A stretch of 64,000 bases of DNA from contig JABYQU010000046.1 of the NCBI GenBank assembly GCA_022264855.1, positions 62,001-126,000 on the forward strand. Direction: 5' to 3'. Shown piece after piece: positions 11,925 to 27,135 of this stretch. Each line of letters starts with the position of its first letter. Positions within the stretch are counted from its first letter, which is position 1. The position numbers were made by a program, and so were the translations under genes. The notes under the pieces are model-generated. The model ran no database searches. It saw nothing but the letters and a program-made list of their open reading frames with translations, and was not told the origin of the DNA. Origin of the DNA: Lenzites betulinus (taxonomy: Eukaryota; Basidiomycota; Agaricomycetes; Polyporales; Polyporaceae).

Positions 11925-12375
11925 GCGTGATTGTTAGCGGGTAGTAGGCGGGGCCCGCGATCATAAGCATGTAGACATACATATGGTCTTGGGCAGGTAC
12001 GTCGATCATCCGAGTCAATGAAGTGTAATTGGCACTTGTTGGGGATCGCTTCAAGTTTAGCGCGAGTTTGAACTTCGCGATTTCCTTGCGGGATGTGGGG
12101 CGACGGCCTTGTCTGTGCGGGCTGCACTGCAGGCTCTCTAATCCTTCTCTAATACTTAGCCCATGACATGCGTAGGCCGTACGTCTAGTCCGTTGCATAT
12201 GAGTTACTTTACAGAGCGGCGTGGAGCAGATACGCCCAGTTACAATTTGTTGCTCATGCGCATGACATTCACACCACTTGGCAGAGATCAGGTCTTGCAA
12301 AGCTCGAGGCACGAGCGGACGGTCATACAACATACAAGGGTATTCATACAACTCCATACAAACTCTGCCGATACT

Positions 12376-14206
12376 TTACTCGTGCCCGACGATGGCGACG
12401 GGCTGGTACGGCTCCTCGAGGTATTTGATTTCCTCCTCCGTCAGCTTGACATCAAGCGCACCTATACAATGATGTAAGTCTACGTCCATATCGTAAGGTC
12501 TCCCCAAGAGGGAACTCACCGAGGATGTCCTCCAGGTTCTTCAAGCTCGTAGTCCCGATAATCGGCGCAGTCACGCCGGGCTTCGCGAGTACCCACGCAG
12601 TGGAGATCTGTGCCATGCTGACACCCTTCTTCTTCGCGAGTTCCTCAACTCTGGGTGATGGTCAGCTGTGCAGTACTGGTAGCCTGCCGGCGAACACGTA
12701 GCGTCTCTCGATAACATGCACATACCGGTTGACGATGCTCGGAATCGAGGGGATATTGTACAGCGCCAGATACCTAAAACACCGCAGATGTAAGATTGAT
12801 TAATGATCGCATGTTGGCACAACATGACTCACCCGTCAGTCTTCGAGCGCGTCGTCTCCGTGTTCAAAGGGTGAGTGAGCAGGCCGCGGCCGAGAGGCGA
12901 CCACGGGATGGAGCCCACGCCAAAGTGCTGTCGACGAATCCGTAAGAGTGCTGCCTCGCGTGCTGAATACAACGAAAGGATACCTTCAGTGTCGGGAACA
13001 TTTCGCGTTCCTCTTCGCGGTAGATGAGACTGTAATGGTTCTGCATCGAGATGAAGGGAGTGAGGTTGTGGGTGATCGCATAGTCTTTCAGCCGGGTGAG
13101 CTTCTTCTATCACGCGAAGCAACGCATGGGACATACTTTGCATCTGATGGACTATAGATCCATGTCAGTTACCAGTCAAGAAGGCAGTCGACGTATATGC
13201 GCTCACATTGGTAGGCGTAGCAGGAGCTCATGCCGATGTAGCGGACATATCCCGCTTCAACGACATCGTGCAGTGCTTGCATCTGGTGATTCGACGTGTT
13301 AACGACTTCGAGAGAGGTATCCTCGATGGCACACTAACAGTCTCCTCAATAGGCGTGTTGTAATCAAATCGGTGGCCTACGCAGACAACATAAGTGTCTC
13401 GTTTGTCGTACCTCAAGTTTCGGTCGTTCACTCACATTGCAGGACATCGATATAGTCCAGCTGCAGGCGCTGCAAGCTCTCCTTGACCGAGTCGAAGATA
13501 TGCTGGATCAGGGAAAGGCACGTCAGAACATCGTATCATCTGCGTGACGCGTAGCTTGCGCTCACCTTACGGTTGAGCCCGTGCTGGTTGATGATACCGT
13601 GGTCGGCCGGGCTCGCACCGCCTGCCCAAAGGACAACACCAGGATCTTTCGGCCTGGGGAAGTACAACTGTTCAAGAAATCATACATCAGGGTGAGACTA
13701 AGAGAGCGAAGGTCTGGATGAGATCGGACCTTGGTCATGATGACGAGCTCCTCGCGCGGGAGGTTGAAATGCTTGATCGCTTTTCCAAGGATGGTCTCTG
13801 ACAACCCATTGGAGTACACCTGTACGCAGGAACGTATCCGTGAGTGCAGATTCTCGGGTACGGGCGGGTGGCGCTCACGTTCGCAGTATCGAAGGTCGTG
13901 ACACCGTGGTCGTACCTACAAGATAAAGACCACCATTATCAGCATGATGCACTATCGCTCTGATACCTGCTATCGTCAGAACGTACGCAAACTTGATGTG
14001 CTTGAAAGCCTCTTCCTCGCCAAGCACCCACCCCTGCCACTCGGGGGTCCCGTACGACATGCATCCCAGTATGATCTTCGACACTTTGAGACCGGACTTG
14101 CCGAGACGCACTGTCGCAGACGGAGCAATCCGCAGGTAAGAAAGGTTCCGTCCTGCACGATTAGATCGCCGAGTGCTCACCGTATTCCATCTTCTTCGTA
14201 GCCATC
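12376..14206 (-). CDS. Aldo/keto reductase
   Basis: Starts MATKKMEY at 14206; at least eight exons end with AIVGHE and TAA at 12376. Read in order: VRLGKSGLKVSKIILGCMSY, EWQGWVLGEEEAFKHIKFA, GVTTFDTANVYSNGLSE, PREELVIMTK, DYIDVLQCHRFDYNTPIEE, GYVRYIGMSSCYAYQ, ISMQNHYSLIYREEEREMFP, IPWSPLGRGLL, PIIGTTSLKNLED. The catalytic set Asp/Tyr/Lys/His of aldo/keto reductases is visible in FDTANVY, VIMTK and QCH, and the NADP-binding end in IIGTTSLKNL. Family members reduce aldehydes or ketones with NADPH in the cytosol; the natural substrate cannot be told. About 345 residues, the usual length. It resembles the yeast Csh1/YPL088W and fungal versiconal-type reductase group. Confidence 0.9.
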
Positions 14207-15730
14207 TGGAGAGCAAAGGTACTAGATCGGCGCCCAGGCAGAGGAGAAAGATCCTAGTATCCTCCCACACGGGGCGGCGCACCCTATATATATATACGAT
14301 CCACAGACCCCCTGCTAGATGGATCCGCCGGGACTCCGATGACGAGATCGAAGCTTACCCAGTCTCAGGAGGTAGCACCTGCGACAATCCCCGCCCACGG
14401 GTGAATCGATATCACCTTCGACCATGTTCTCGAGGAGTCGACGCGCCGCCCATGGGGTTCTCGCTGACATGTCACTCAGTGAGATGTGCCGGCGCCGCCG
14501 GCAGACGTCACTTCTGAGGGTCTGCCGCTGAAGGAAGTCCTGCCGATTCTGTTTGGCCGTCCGTACGCGTTGCTGCTGTCTGTTCTGGAACTAAAATGTA
14601 TGCCTGGATGATAAAGCTTTGGACATGCCCAGGCGGACATAGCACTTGGGTCCTGGACTCCTGGAGAATCGAGACTGCTATATGCCGCCGCGGGCACTGG
14701 GACTCCGGCAGACGGATGTGCTTTGATTATCTGCGATAGCCTGTTCATCTCAGAGCGTGAGAAGCGAGAGCAAACATATGACACTCCATGAGAACAAGGT
14801 ATTATATTGATATATGGGGCTGACAGTACTCACGCACTCCATCTTGCTCGAAACAGCCAGGCCTTCTGTGCGGCATGAGAACGCCATGTTGGAAGTCAAT
14901 GTCTGGCCGTGGACATCGAGTCTTAGTTTCACGAGTTTGCGTTGTCGACGTGCAAGTTCACATGGTCCCCTCCAGCGACGCTGGGGTTCTTGTTTCGGTC
15001 CCTTGCATCACCACGGCCGGCGGGTATGTCAGCACTAGACCGCTCAGCGTACTCTACTGGAACGACGCGGGATCTTATCCGTCAGTGCAAAAGTCTCGCC
15101 AACACCGAGCCCAGGGCGTGATGCGAGTGTAAGATATGTGCTATGGATTTTGCTTGTGTGTGCGGGTTGTATGTTGGACTGTGATGGTCGAGAACAGAGA
15201 ACGGCAGGCAACTATTTAAGCGCCAGAGGGTGCGCGAGCTTGTGTGCGCACGCTTCGCATTTTCTGGCGATGAGCTTATTGCGACTGCTTCATCGTCTAG
15301 TTATAGTTCGACAACTATGTCCGTTCTTACTACACCTCATGTCGCAGGGAGTGGGGCAACCCCGGAGGTCAAAACCCCCTTAAGACATCTTCCAGAGCGC
15401 TGACGTCGACGATCTACGCCGTCACATCTGGATCCTCACTATTGCTCTCAAAGGATGTCGACTCAACCATCCTCGTTCTCCCCGACTTCGGGGAAACCCG
15501 GAGTACGACGCGCGGCATACGTTCCAAACACTTTGTCACATCGCTACTCTACTCGTTGTGCTTGCATGCCATGCAGGTTGCTGCAGGTTGACAAACACAT
15601 CATTTTCTGAAGTGAGTGTTCTGGCATCTAACATGACCCTGCAGAATTGTTATTGAACCTGCTACACTTTCCAGACATAGACCTAGCCCTACATTCATAT
15701 TGTACAACAGCCACAACCAGCACACGCACC
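14207..15730. other. Intergenic region, nothing firm
   Basis: This lies between the start of the aldo/keto reductase and the 3' end of MCM4. It has a short TA microsatellite (about 14283-14295) and several frames of 60-115 codons on both strands. One (14875-15132 plus) has a run of plausible hydrophobic residues but no motif or splice chain. I cannot support a gene. Confidence 0.45.
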
Positions 15731-19213
<3,483 letters not shown>

Positions 19214-19498
19214 GTTGCTTGGTGTGTATTAGCCTACTGGTCGGGTGGGATTGGGGTTGGTGGTGGTCGCGGAACGGAGGACGGGCGCGTCGCGCGACGC
19301 GACGCGTGCAATGTCCTAAACTTCAGGGCAGGCCGTCTCGTGTAATCACGTGGCCCACCTCATCCTTACAAGACCTCGCGGGGGACCTGCTTCAGTGCTT
19401 GCTCGTTTCCTCTTTCTCTTGCCTTCGACTGTCTCAGTGTTCGGTGTCTAGCGGTCGTTCTATACGGGAAAGCGGGCTCTCGACGTGACTGCTGATCT
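19214..19498. promoter_or_regulatory. Shared divergent promoter of MCM4 and MTG2
   Basis: 285 bp separates the MCM4 ATG (19213, minus) and the MTG2 ATG (19499, plus). A CpG-dense block at about 19285-19307 contains overlapping CGCG steps ending in ACGCGT. One short region must serve both genes. Confidence 0.65.
19302..19307. promoter_or_regulatory. MCB-like box ACGCGT
   Basis: A perfect palindromic MluI cell-cycle box lies 89 bp upstream of the MCM4 start. In ascomycete yeasts this element is bound by MBF (Mbp1/Swi6-type) and drives G1/S genes. Its use here is inference from motif and neighbour. Confidence 0.45.
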
Positions 19499-21911
19499 AT
19501 GCTTTGTGCTTCTGTTCTTCTCCGTGCACCTGCCTTTGCTGTTTCTCCAAAACGCCTAGATACCCGCAGCCGTTCTCTCGCGAGATGCTGCTTGAGCACC
19601 GTCGCCAATGCAAGCTCCTCTACTGTGAAAGCAAACCCTCCAGTTCGCCCTCCACCAGGGGAAGATGAACTACGCAGGAAGCGTAGGACAGAGTGGAAAC
19701 GTAGGCAAAATGTACGTAACATCAATATTGCTCAACCATCGGACGGTGTGGTGTGCGACACACCGTGTCGTCTATACGTGTAGCGAGATAGTGCTTATCT
19801 CACGGGGGGCAAGTCTGCAAGCCAACGCTTGCGAAATGTCGCTATGATTTCCCCACACATCATCCTAAGCGCCCGTAGGTGCCCACCGAATCTAGGATTT
19901 TCCCCTTATTGCCTCCCAGGGGGTCGGCGTATTTGCCTAATGCACGACGCGCATTTGCCCCCAGTTCCCCTCCAGGACAGGCTTGGATCAGCCCCAGAAC
20001 TGGACTTCTGTCGACAGCCTGGTTCTGAGGCTAGTTCAGGTCCTGAAGCCTGTTTAGAAAGTTATTGATCGGATAACAAAGTAGCCTACAGTGGCTATTT
20101 GTGCTTTGTTGTCAGAGATCCAAGCCTGTCTCTGGCCCGGAACCAGGAAACCAGCTTTGGGCCCAGTGTTCCTACCCTGTTTTAAACCAGAACCTTGGGC
20201 ATTTGCTCGTCGTGATGTGTCGTCAGCTCTGCTACAGTGATGTGTTCCGTCGCCCTGACTCCCAGCTCACATGCTACTCATAGGGCCAAACATTTCTGGA
20301 CCATACCGTGATCCACGTCCGGGCGGGTAAATTGGCTCAATATGCACCGTCAAGTCGTCTTACTGACACTTTCCAGGGGACGGCGGGGATGGCTGTGTCG
20401 CCTTTCATCGAGAATTGTTCAAGCCGTATGGTCCTCCTTCTGGGGGGAACGGTGGCCGAGGAGGAGACGTCTACATCCTCCCTACACCCCACCTCACCAC
20501 TCTCTCGTCCGTGCTCACCCGTCCGCGTGCGCAACACGGTGGAGGCGGCCAGGGCACCTGGCAGAACGGCCGGAACGCGCCACCTCTCATCATCAGGGTG
20601 CCACTCGGTACCATCGTCCGCGAGCTTGCGCCCGACGACCCACGGCGGAGCAAAAACGAATACGAGGCGGAAGCAGAAGCCATGCAGGGCCTGAACCCCC
20701 AAGAACGGCGGGCGAAGATGCGTGAAAACCGCTGGGTGCACTACCCCGAGTACGCGGACGACAACGCGCAGCGCGAGGACTTCAAGCACGCCGAACGCGT
20801 CCTCTTCGCCCAAGAGCGCGAGCGTCGACGCGCGCGCCGGCTACGAGCAGAGAACCCGGTCTTCCTCGACCTGGACAAGCCAGAGGAGGCCGCAGAAGCT
20901 GCAGACCCGAACGCACCGCTCGGCCACCGCCGTGTAGAGCCGATGGGCCACCTCATCGCGCAGGGCGGCGCAGGCGGGCTCGGGAACCCCGCGTTCCTCG
21001 CCCCAACGAACCGCTCCCCCAAGTGGGCGACGCGTGGCGCCGACGGGGAGCGTATCTCGCTCGCCCTCGAGCTGAAGCTTCTAGCGGACATCGGGCTGGT
21101 CGGGATGCCGAACGCGGGCAAGTCGACGCTCCTGCGCGCGCTCACGGGCGGGCGCGCACGCACCGAGGTCGCTGGTTACGCATTCACGACGTTGAACCCG
21201 GTCGTCGCAGTCGTGCGTGTCTCCGAGGACGGCACGTTCGACGGGGAGGCCGCGGGCGCGGTGCACGACGAGACGCGCGTCGAGGAGGCGCACGAACGCG
21301 CGCTACTGGACAGCGGTGCCCTCGCCGATGCGCCCACGCGCAATCAGCGCCGGCGGGCCTCCGAGCAGGACCCGGACGACGGCGTAGAGGGCGAGGACCC
21401 GGACCCGTTGGGGGCAATGGAGGCGTTCCGGTTCACCGTCGCGGACAACCCGGGGCTGATCGAGCGGGCGTCGGCAAATGTCGGGCTCGGGCACGCGTTC
21501 CTACGCTCGATGGAGCGTTCGCACGCGCTCGTATACGTCGTCGACCTCTCTGCGCCTGAGCCGTGGGAGGAGCTCCGAGTCCTCCGGGAGGAGTTGGAGC
21601 AGTACAAGCCCGGGATGAGCAGACAGGCGCGGATGGTCGTCGCGAACAAAGCGGATCTCCTTGCAACAGCAGCAGAAGAAGTGGGTCGCGAGGAGGACGT
21701 TGCGGCGGCACGGGAAAAGCTCCGCCGACTGGGGGTGTTTGTGGCGGAGGAGATGCGTGCGCCGGTGAAGGATGGCGATGGCGAGGTAGTGCAGGAGCGC
21801 ACGTTGGACGTCGTACCCATATCTGCCAAGTACAGCATGAACCTGAAGAAGGTGGTGCGGTTGATGCGGACATACGTCGAAGAGGCGAGGGAGAGGAAGG
21901 CTACAACGTGA
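19499..21911 (+). CDS. MTG2: Mitochondrial Obg-family GTPase MTG2
   Basis: Exons 19499-19711, 20284-20326 and 20377-21911 join in phase to about 596 residues. The first 45 residues (MLCASVLLRAPAFAVSPKR, Arg/Ser-rich, no acids) look like a mitochondrial presequence. The Obg fold begins FLDHTVIHVRAG and continues DGGDGCVAFHREL, GPPSGGNGGRGGDV. Gly-rich loops of the Obg domain continue at VPLGTIV and GGAGGLGNPAF. The G domain has G1 GMPNAGKST, G2 around YAFTTLNP, G3 DNPGLIE, G4 NKADLL and G5 PISAKYS. Inserts between these motifs (charged, about 100 and 50 residues) make it longer than bacterial Obg, as in fungi. The family is needed for assembly of the large mitochondrial ribosomal subunit. Intron 1 is 572 nt, about ten times the usual length here. 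Confidence 0.95.
19743..19844 (+). other. Hairpin cluster inside MTG2 intron 1
   Basis: Within 102 nt of the intron there are three perfect short hairpins: ACGGTGTG (19743-19750) with CACACCGT (19759-19766); GAGATA (19785-19790) with TATCTC (19796-19801); and GCAAGC (19817-19822) with GCTTGC (19827-19832), closed by a CAAC tetraloop. TAGC at 19781-19784 can also pair with GCTA at 19841-19844, enclosing the last two. It may be a structured intronic RNA or the edge of an inserted element. Confidence 0.35.
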
Positions 21912-22469
21912 ACGCGAGGTTTCGAGAGACCAGTACGTTATGCACAATCAAGTCATCCATGTCGCTCAGCCCGCTAGTACGTTATCCACACGCATCATAT
22001 TAGTAGCCCATTTAGATATCACGACTCAGTAAATGACCGACGGAGGCCAGTACTAGCTAATTCACCAATAAATATGAAACTCGGCGTCATTCCAGCTGCT
22101 AATGCTTTGGTCGCTAGCCTCGTGCTCTGGTGCCAAAGAGGTTCTAATACGTCACTTTTCGTGGCTTCCGCAACATACTAGTGCTCCAGGTTGTGCTTGC
22201 GAGGAGTTGCCCACATGTACCACGTCAAGAACTCACAATATCATTGCTGTACGACAAGAAACCTCGCTTCGCGGTCACATACGCTAGAATCAGGCCGTCA
22301 AATAGCCACGTGCAAGACAATCTCTACATAACCCATCAGTCTCTAGAGCAAAACGTGCAGCGACACTTTACAAGGCTACTTACATCGTGTGCCTGTACCC
22401 GGAGCGGTAAGGTATGTGTTTAGAATCATGCGTCTGAAATGCCCTCCATATTCCGGATTTGTAGTGGTG

Positions 22470-23990
22470 CTAATGGAGTGCGGCAAACTCGAAACAACGC
22501 CCGGTTTCCAAGATCCGGAGGATCTCCCTTCCTCGAGCCACCAGCTTCTCCTCTTCTATGTGGTTTCTGCTGGCATACCACGGCAGCCGCCACGGAGTCG
22601 GGTTCGCGGGGTCATACCACTCTAGGTTAAGATAGATTCCACGCAGATACGGTAGAGCTGTGAGCATTTCTGCAAGGTGCAGCTGCAAGCAAAGGGCACT
22701 TAGCATGGGGTCGGTTCAGGAGGCTGTAACACGCACATAAGGGACCTCATCGCGCCGCGATGGCCTGTACCGGTGAAGCTCAAGTTCTTGGAGGATTGGG
22801 AAGGCAAGCACAAGGTAGCGAAGAAGATCGTCTTCCGCGTCGTCTGTACAGTATACGAGTTCCAAACGCACAAGACGAGGAGCAGACACACGCTTCAAGA
22901 TGGTCAAGCATTCCGACGCACCGAGGATAGGCGCGACCAGGTTCGTGTCTTCCTCCATGTCGTAACGATTGTAGAAGTAGAATCGCGGGCTATCACAGAG
23001 TGAGAGCGATGTCAACCTCTCAGTAAGGGAAGAGAAGATGGGGTCGGCGGGATTGGGATAGGAGATGGTCAATAATTCGATCCGTGAGCCGCCCGCGAAT
23101 GTGCTGTCCGCGATGCACGGCCGCGGGCATCCCCGAGGTGGTGCCACCTGGACAGATAGAGAGCGGATGTTGGGCATGTGTGCGAGGCGCGAAGGGATGC
23201 TGCTGTACTCTATAGACTTCCCGTATTGACCTGTGAGGGAGAACGTGCGAAGGCGTGGCCAGTCCGTGGCGGCCATCTCCTGCAGCGGCGCCGTTTGAAC
23301 GGGAAGTGCAAGGGATTCGGCGGTGTTTGACAGCCTGGGGACAATGGCCGAAAGATAGCTGGCCTCGACGTCGAGAGCGTGTCGGATGTTTTATTCTCCC
23401 GCATTGGACTCCAGTCCGCGCCATATCGAAGGTGTATAGGAGAACGTCGTGAGGCAACAGCCAGCTGGCGTGAGATCAAATGGACGAGGGGGTGGAACAC
23501 ACATCCACGTCGCGTCTTGCTCGAACGTGAGGGAGGTGAGACCGGGATGCTGCAAGAACCTCATGAGGACATTCCAAGGAACGCCACCTGGTACAGAATC
23601 GAAGACGACGGCGTGAACCTCAGGGAAGTACTCGAATTCGGCTCCCAGAGGCGGCCGATCGCAATCAAGCATCCCATCATAGGTATCTTCCGAGCCCCGC
23701 CACTGGTATCCGCTTTCATGTAGTTGTTGAAATGTGTGCAGAACAACAGCCGTGTATCGTACCCGCCTCCAAACGACTGGTGAGCGGCGATAGCATATAC
23801 ACAGCGAAGAAAAGCCCACCTCACATAGAGACGAATCTCATCCGGCGGTACTCTGCCAGATTGCGAGGCGTGTCCATAACAGGTACTGAAGAGACTGGGC
23901 ATACAGAGAGCACGTATGCGACGGCTGGTGCATGCCAAGTGTTTAGTGGAATCTCGATTGTATTCATGACGAAGGGCTAGCAGATGCTGC
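22470..23990 (-). CDS. F-box/LRR-type protein, left copy, C-terminally truncated
   Basis: The recognisable exons begin near 23990 (HLLALRHEYNRDSTKHLACTSR, then IRALCMPSLFSTCYGHAS, the helical F-box-like start). They continue through FEYFPEVHAVVFDSVPGG, WPRLRTFSLTGQYG, SLSVQVAPPRGCPRP and RLVRLELVYCTDD, and after an intron (GTGCGT near 22738) end ALPYLRGIYLNLEWYDPA. This is the pattern of basidiomycete F-box proteins with degenerate LRRs. A first exon before 23990 is likely but I could not place it. Compared with the right copy (52-53.7 kb), the left one stops about 30 codons early: TAG after CFEFAALH where the right copy reads GTG. Possibly still functional. The exact junction after DEIR is uncertain. 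Confidence 0.65.
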
Positions 23991-24278
23991 AATATGCAGC
24001 TCCAAACATCTGCGTCCAGATATTCGATGCTGCAATCTCACGTCGAGTCACTGCAAGGACCCGCTTGGCAGCCTTGTACATACCCACAGATTGCTGGGGA
24101 CATGCTGCCAGAAAGGATTTCAGGCCGGCGCAATGGTTTCTTTACAGTTGGTACAGATGGATTTGACGAGGGAGCCTTTCAGCCAACGATCGTACCTAGC
24201 AGGGATGGTGAACGGAGTAGTGGCGAGTGCCAGCAGAGACGCCCATGAGGAGGTAATGCCTCCAGCTATTTGTGCATG

Positions 24279-24500
24279 TTAGGTCGGGAAGCTATTGGCC
24301 TCCCGATCCAATCTGCGCGGCCGGAAACTACCTTTACTGACTTTCAGAACTTCCTGTCCCCCCTCCGCACTCAACTCGGCGGTATATTGAATAACTTTTA
24401 CAATCCTTTGTCGTTCATTGGCTGACACACGATTTAGATGATCGACCGAAGCAAACTCCCTCGTTACGCTTTCACGTCTCCAGAGGTCAAGGAGGGACAT
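24279..24500 (-). other. Small open frame, function unknown
   Basis: 73 codons from ATG at 24500 (MSLLDLWRRESVTREF, then ANERQRIVKVIQYTAEL). It looks coding in composition and could be a fragment or first exon, but it has no partner exon that I can join. Apart from its last ~50 nt, which reach into the duplicated F-box block, it lies in the part of the left arm absent from the right arm. Confidence 0.25.
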
Positions 24501-24984
24501 GTCCGAATGACCCGAGAGGGAACGTATAGCCTATCGAAATTTGAGAAAGCCATCCACAGATTAGGTATTGAGCTAGTGAGTGCGTCCCTTAGCATCGTTC
24601 AGTGGTCTACATCTCAGCGTCCTGCATACTCAAACTCGCTGACAGGCCTATAGCCGGCCGATACAGGTCGACGCCCACGCTACTAGCACCCTCTGGCATC
24701 TGTTATTGGTTCCCCGCGTCTGTGCTGTATCTGCATCGGGAGATGTGATTGCATAGAGCCGGCACATGAACTAGCCTCGACCAGCGCATTTCGGTGATTC
24801 TGTCTTGTCACAGGCGGGAAGGTATTGGCGAAGGGGAGCTAGGCCAATGACATGGATGGTCAGAGTCATTTCAGAACGATACTATAACATACATAGTATG
24901 TCGCAGTTGTCACAGCGGATGTAAGTTCGGACGTAGACATGGTCGATATTGATGATACATCGTATGCTTATTATGTAGCCCAGT

Positions 24985-27135
24985 TCAAGCTTGTTGGTGC
25001 GCCGCTTTACTTGCCACGAAGGCGCAGTGGCTCGTCTCCTGCTCCGGCTCCTCCTCAATCGTGCTCCCGCTCACATCCGTGGTCGCGCCCTCCTGTAGAG
25101 AGATGCGCTGCCTGCGCTCGGGCGTATATTCTGGCCAAACCGGGGATTGCGCCAGCTTGTGAGTGTTGGGGCTCCCGCTGCGCACGAAGGACAGCCAGTA
25201 CGCGATCAGCTCAGACGAAAAAGCTTTGTCGATCGGGCGCTGGGGTTGGAATGTCGTCGTGCCGTTGAACCTACAAATTTTGTGTCAACGCACTGATCCC
25301 CGTGAGGAGGGGAAAGGGGCGCATTCGAAGCTTACCCAGTGGACGTCCCGCGGAACATCATCCAGTTCTCGGAGGCATGGGCGACGACAGGCGAGTTCGA
25401 CGTCGGCACCGCCTGGTTGTAGCGGTATGTGTACGCCTTGTTCTTCCGCGCGGCTGCCAGACCGATGATTTCCCTCTTTGGTGTTGATGCAGATCGTAAG
25501 CACGCGGAGCTTCAAGGCCATCAACGTACAAACGATCTCACCCCGCATCTCACATCGGAATCTCCGGTGGTGACTGTGAACCGCTGCGAGTCCGAGTCGA
25601 ACTCCGAAGCTGGGTATTGCTGCAGGTATTCCACGAGGTCGTCGGACGTAAGCCCGGGAAAGTACGACTTGAGCGCCGCGGTGATGTTTGTGCCCCCCGA
25701 CAGCGTCTCATTTGACGTTGCCCTGTGGGCCCGGGGATGAGCATGAGCCATTTGTGCCGGCACTTGCAGCGCCTGAGCGGAGACGGCACGCACCCTATGA
25801 TCACAGGCACATTGGCGAAGCGACCACTGAGGAGCGATAGAGTAGGTGCTTCGGTCAGCAGCGTGCCGTCGAGAACCGGGCGGAAGCCATTATATGCTCC
25901 TGTGCTATGGAAAAAAGGTTGATTATATGTGCGTGTTGCGACATTCATCAGACGGCTGATGAATGCGCTTACAAGTTGTACTTTGTAGCGTCCTGCGCGC
26001 GTGCGAGTGCGCTGATACTCGCTTTGCGCAGACATGCCAGACGGGACACGACAGACTGCGTGGCAGTGCCGCATCCGGCTTGAGAGGTATAATAGTCGAA
26101 CGCTGGCTGTGAATCGGAATACATTTAGATTGACCACGTCGGTGATGGAAATCACGTAGATGCTGACGCGTAGCTGGTCCGGAGCAAAGAGGGGTGCACG
26201 ATACACGCTCTGGGCGATCGCCTGCGAGAACAGCTTCTGGCCTTCGTGGGCGACAAGATGGAGTTCCACAGATGAACCGCCTGCGCTCTCACCGTTGATG
26301 GTGACCTTGGACGGGTCGCCGCCAAAGGCGTGAATATGCTGCTGCACCCATCTCAGAGCCTGTACTTGATCTCGGAAACCAGCGTTGAGATCCCCGAGAG
26401 CGCTGTTAGCAAGTTCCGGTACGGCGAGGAAGCCAAACGAGTCCAGGCGGTAGTAGACCGAGACGATGACGACGTTCGGGGACTGGTGAACCCAGTCATC
26501 AAACGGCCAGTTCGCAGGGTTTCCGTATACGTAACCTGCAACGCAGCATGAGCACCGGCTTACTCAAGGATTGGATTGAGTCAACCTCCGCCATGGATGT
26601 AGACCAAGACCGGCACTGTACGGTGTGGATATCGAGGTTAGTTCGGAATTAGGGCGCAAGGAATGGCAAGAGCTTACGCTTGTCGCTACTTGTAGCCCCA
26701 GCAGGAGCGTATACGTTGACCTTTAAGCAATCCTCGCTTCCGGCTCCTCCAGCGTCACCACCTGCGGACCCGATCTAGAGGTCAGGGGGCACGGAACAAA
26801 CGGCATCCAGTACTCGAGTTTGCGGGCTCACCACCAGTGGTCCCCTGGACGCAGAAATCAGGGTATGTGTTTGCACTGACGACCCTACCTCCAGCCTGGC
26901 GGGCAACGCGCGCGGTATCAAGAGGGAGCGGCGCCCTGAAACGACGCTCCGCAAGAGGTGGCTCAGCGTAGGGAATCCCCAGGTACGCAACCGTGTCGGG
27001 GTACGAGAGGTTGCCCGCATACTTCACATATCCGAGGTCGACGACGTTCGCAGGCACCCCGGACCCAGCGAGACCGAGCACGGGAAAGAGGGCAGCACAG
27101 AGACCGAGGGCTGTGACGAGATGTTTCGACGCCAT
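24985..27135 (-). CDS. Secreted type-B carboxylesterase/lipase family protein
   Basis: Starts MASKHLVTALGLCAALFPVLG at 27135 (read 20 of these as a signal peptide); ends at 24985. Alpha/beta-hydrolase features in order: GNLSYPDTVAYLGIPYAEPP and ERRFRAPLPL (the usual N-terminal block), a cysteine near DFCVQG, VLVYIHGGG (oxyanion hole), NVVIVSVYYRLDSFGFLA, GDLNAGFRDQVQALRWVQQH, then GESAGG with the nucleophile Ser. Further exons carry GFRPVLDGTLLTEAPT, ALKSYFPGLTSDDLVEYL and AHASENWMMFRG, where the catalytic His sits. About eight exons. The family hydrolyses carboxylic esters outside the cell; substrate unknown. Intact as far as I can read. A truncated relic lies at 51246-51500. Confidence 0.88.

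Noticed and set aside
10634..12127. Several long minus-strand frames over the F-box gene
   Set aside because: High-GC shadows; Arg/Ala/Pro-rich output. The plus-strand gene has a clear F-box and splice site.
14875..15132. Plus-strand frame with hydrophobic stretches
   Set aside because: No partner exons, motif or start context; could not be supported as a gene.
20337..21947. Minus-strand frames over MTG2
   Set aside because: Shadows of the GTPase, which has all five G motifs on the plus strand.
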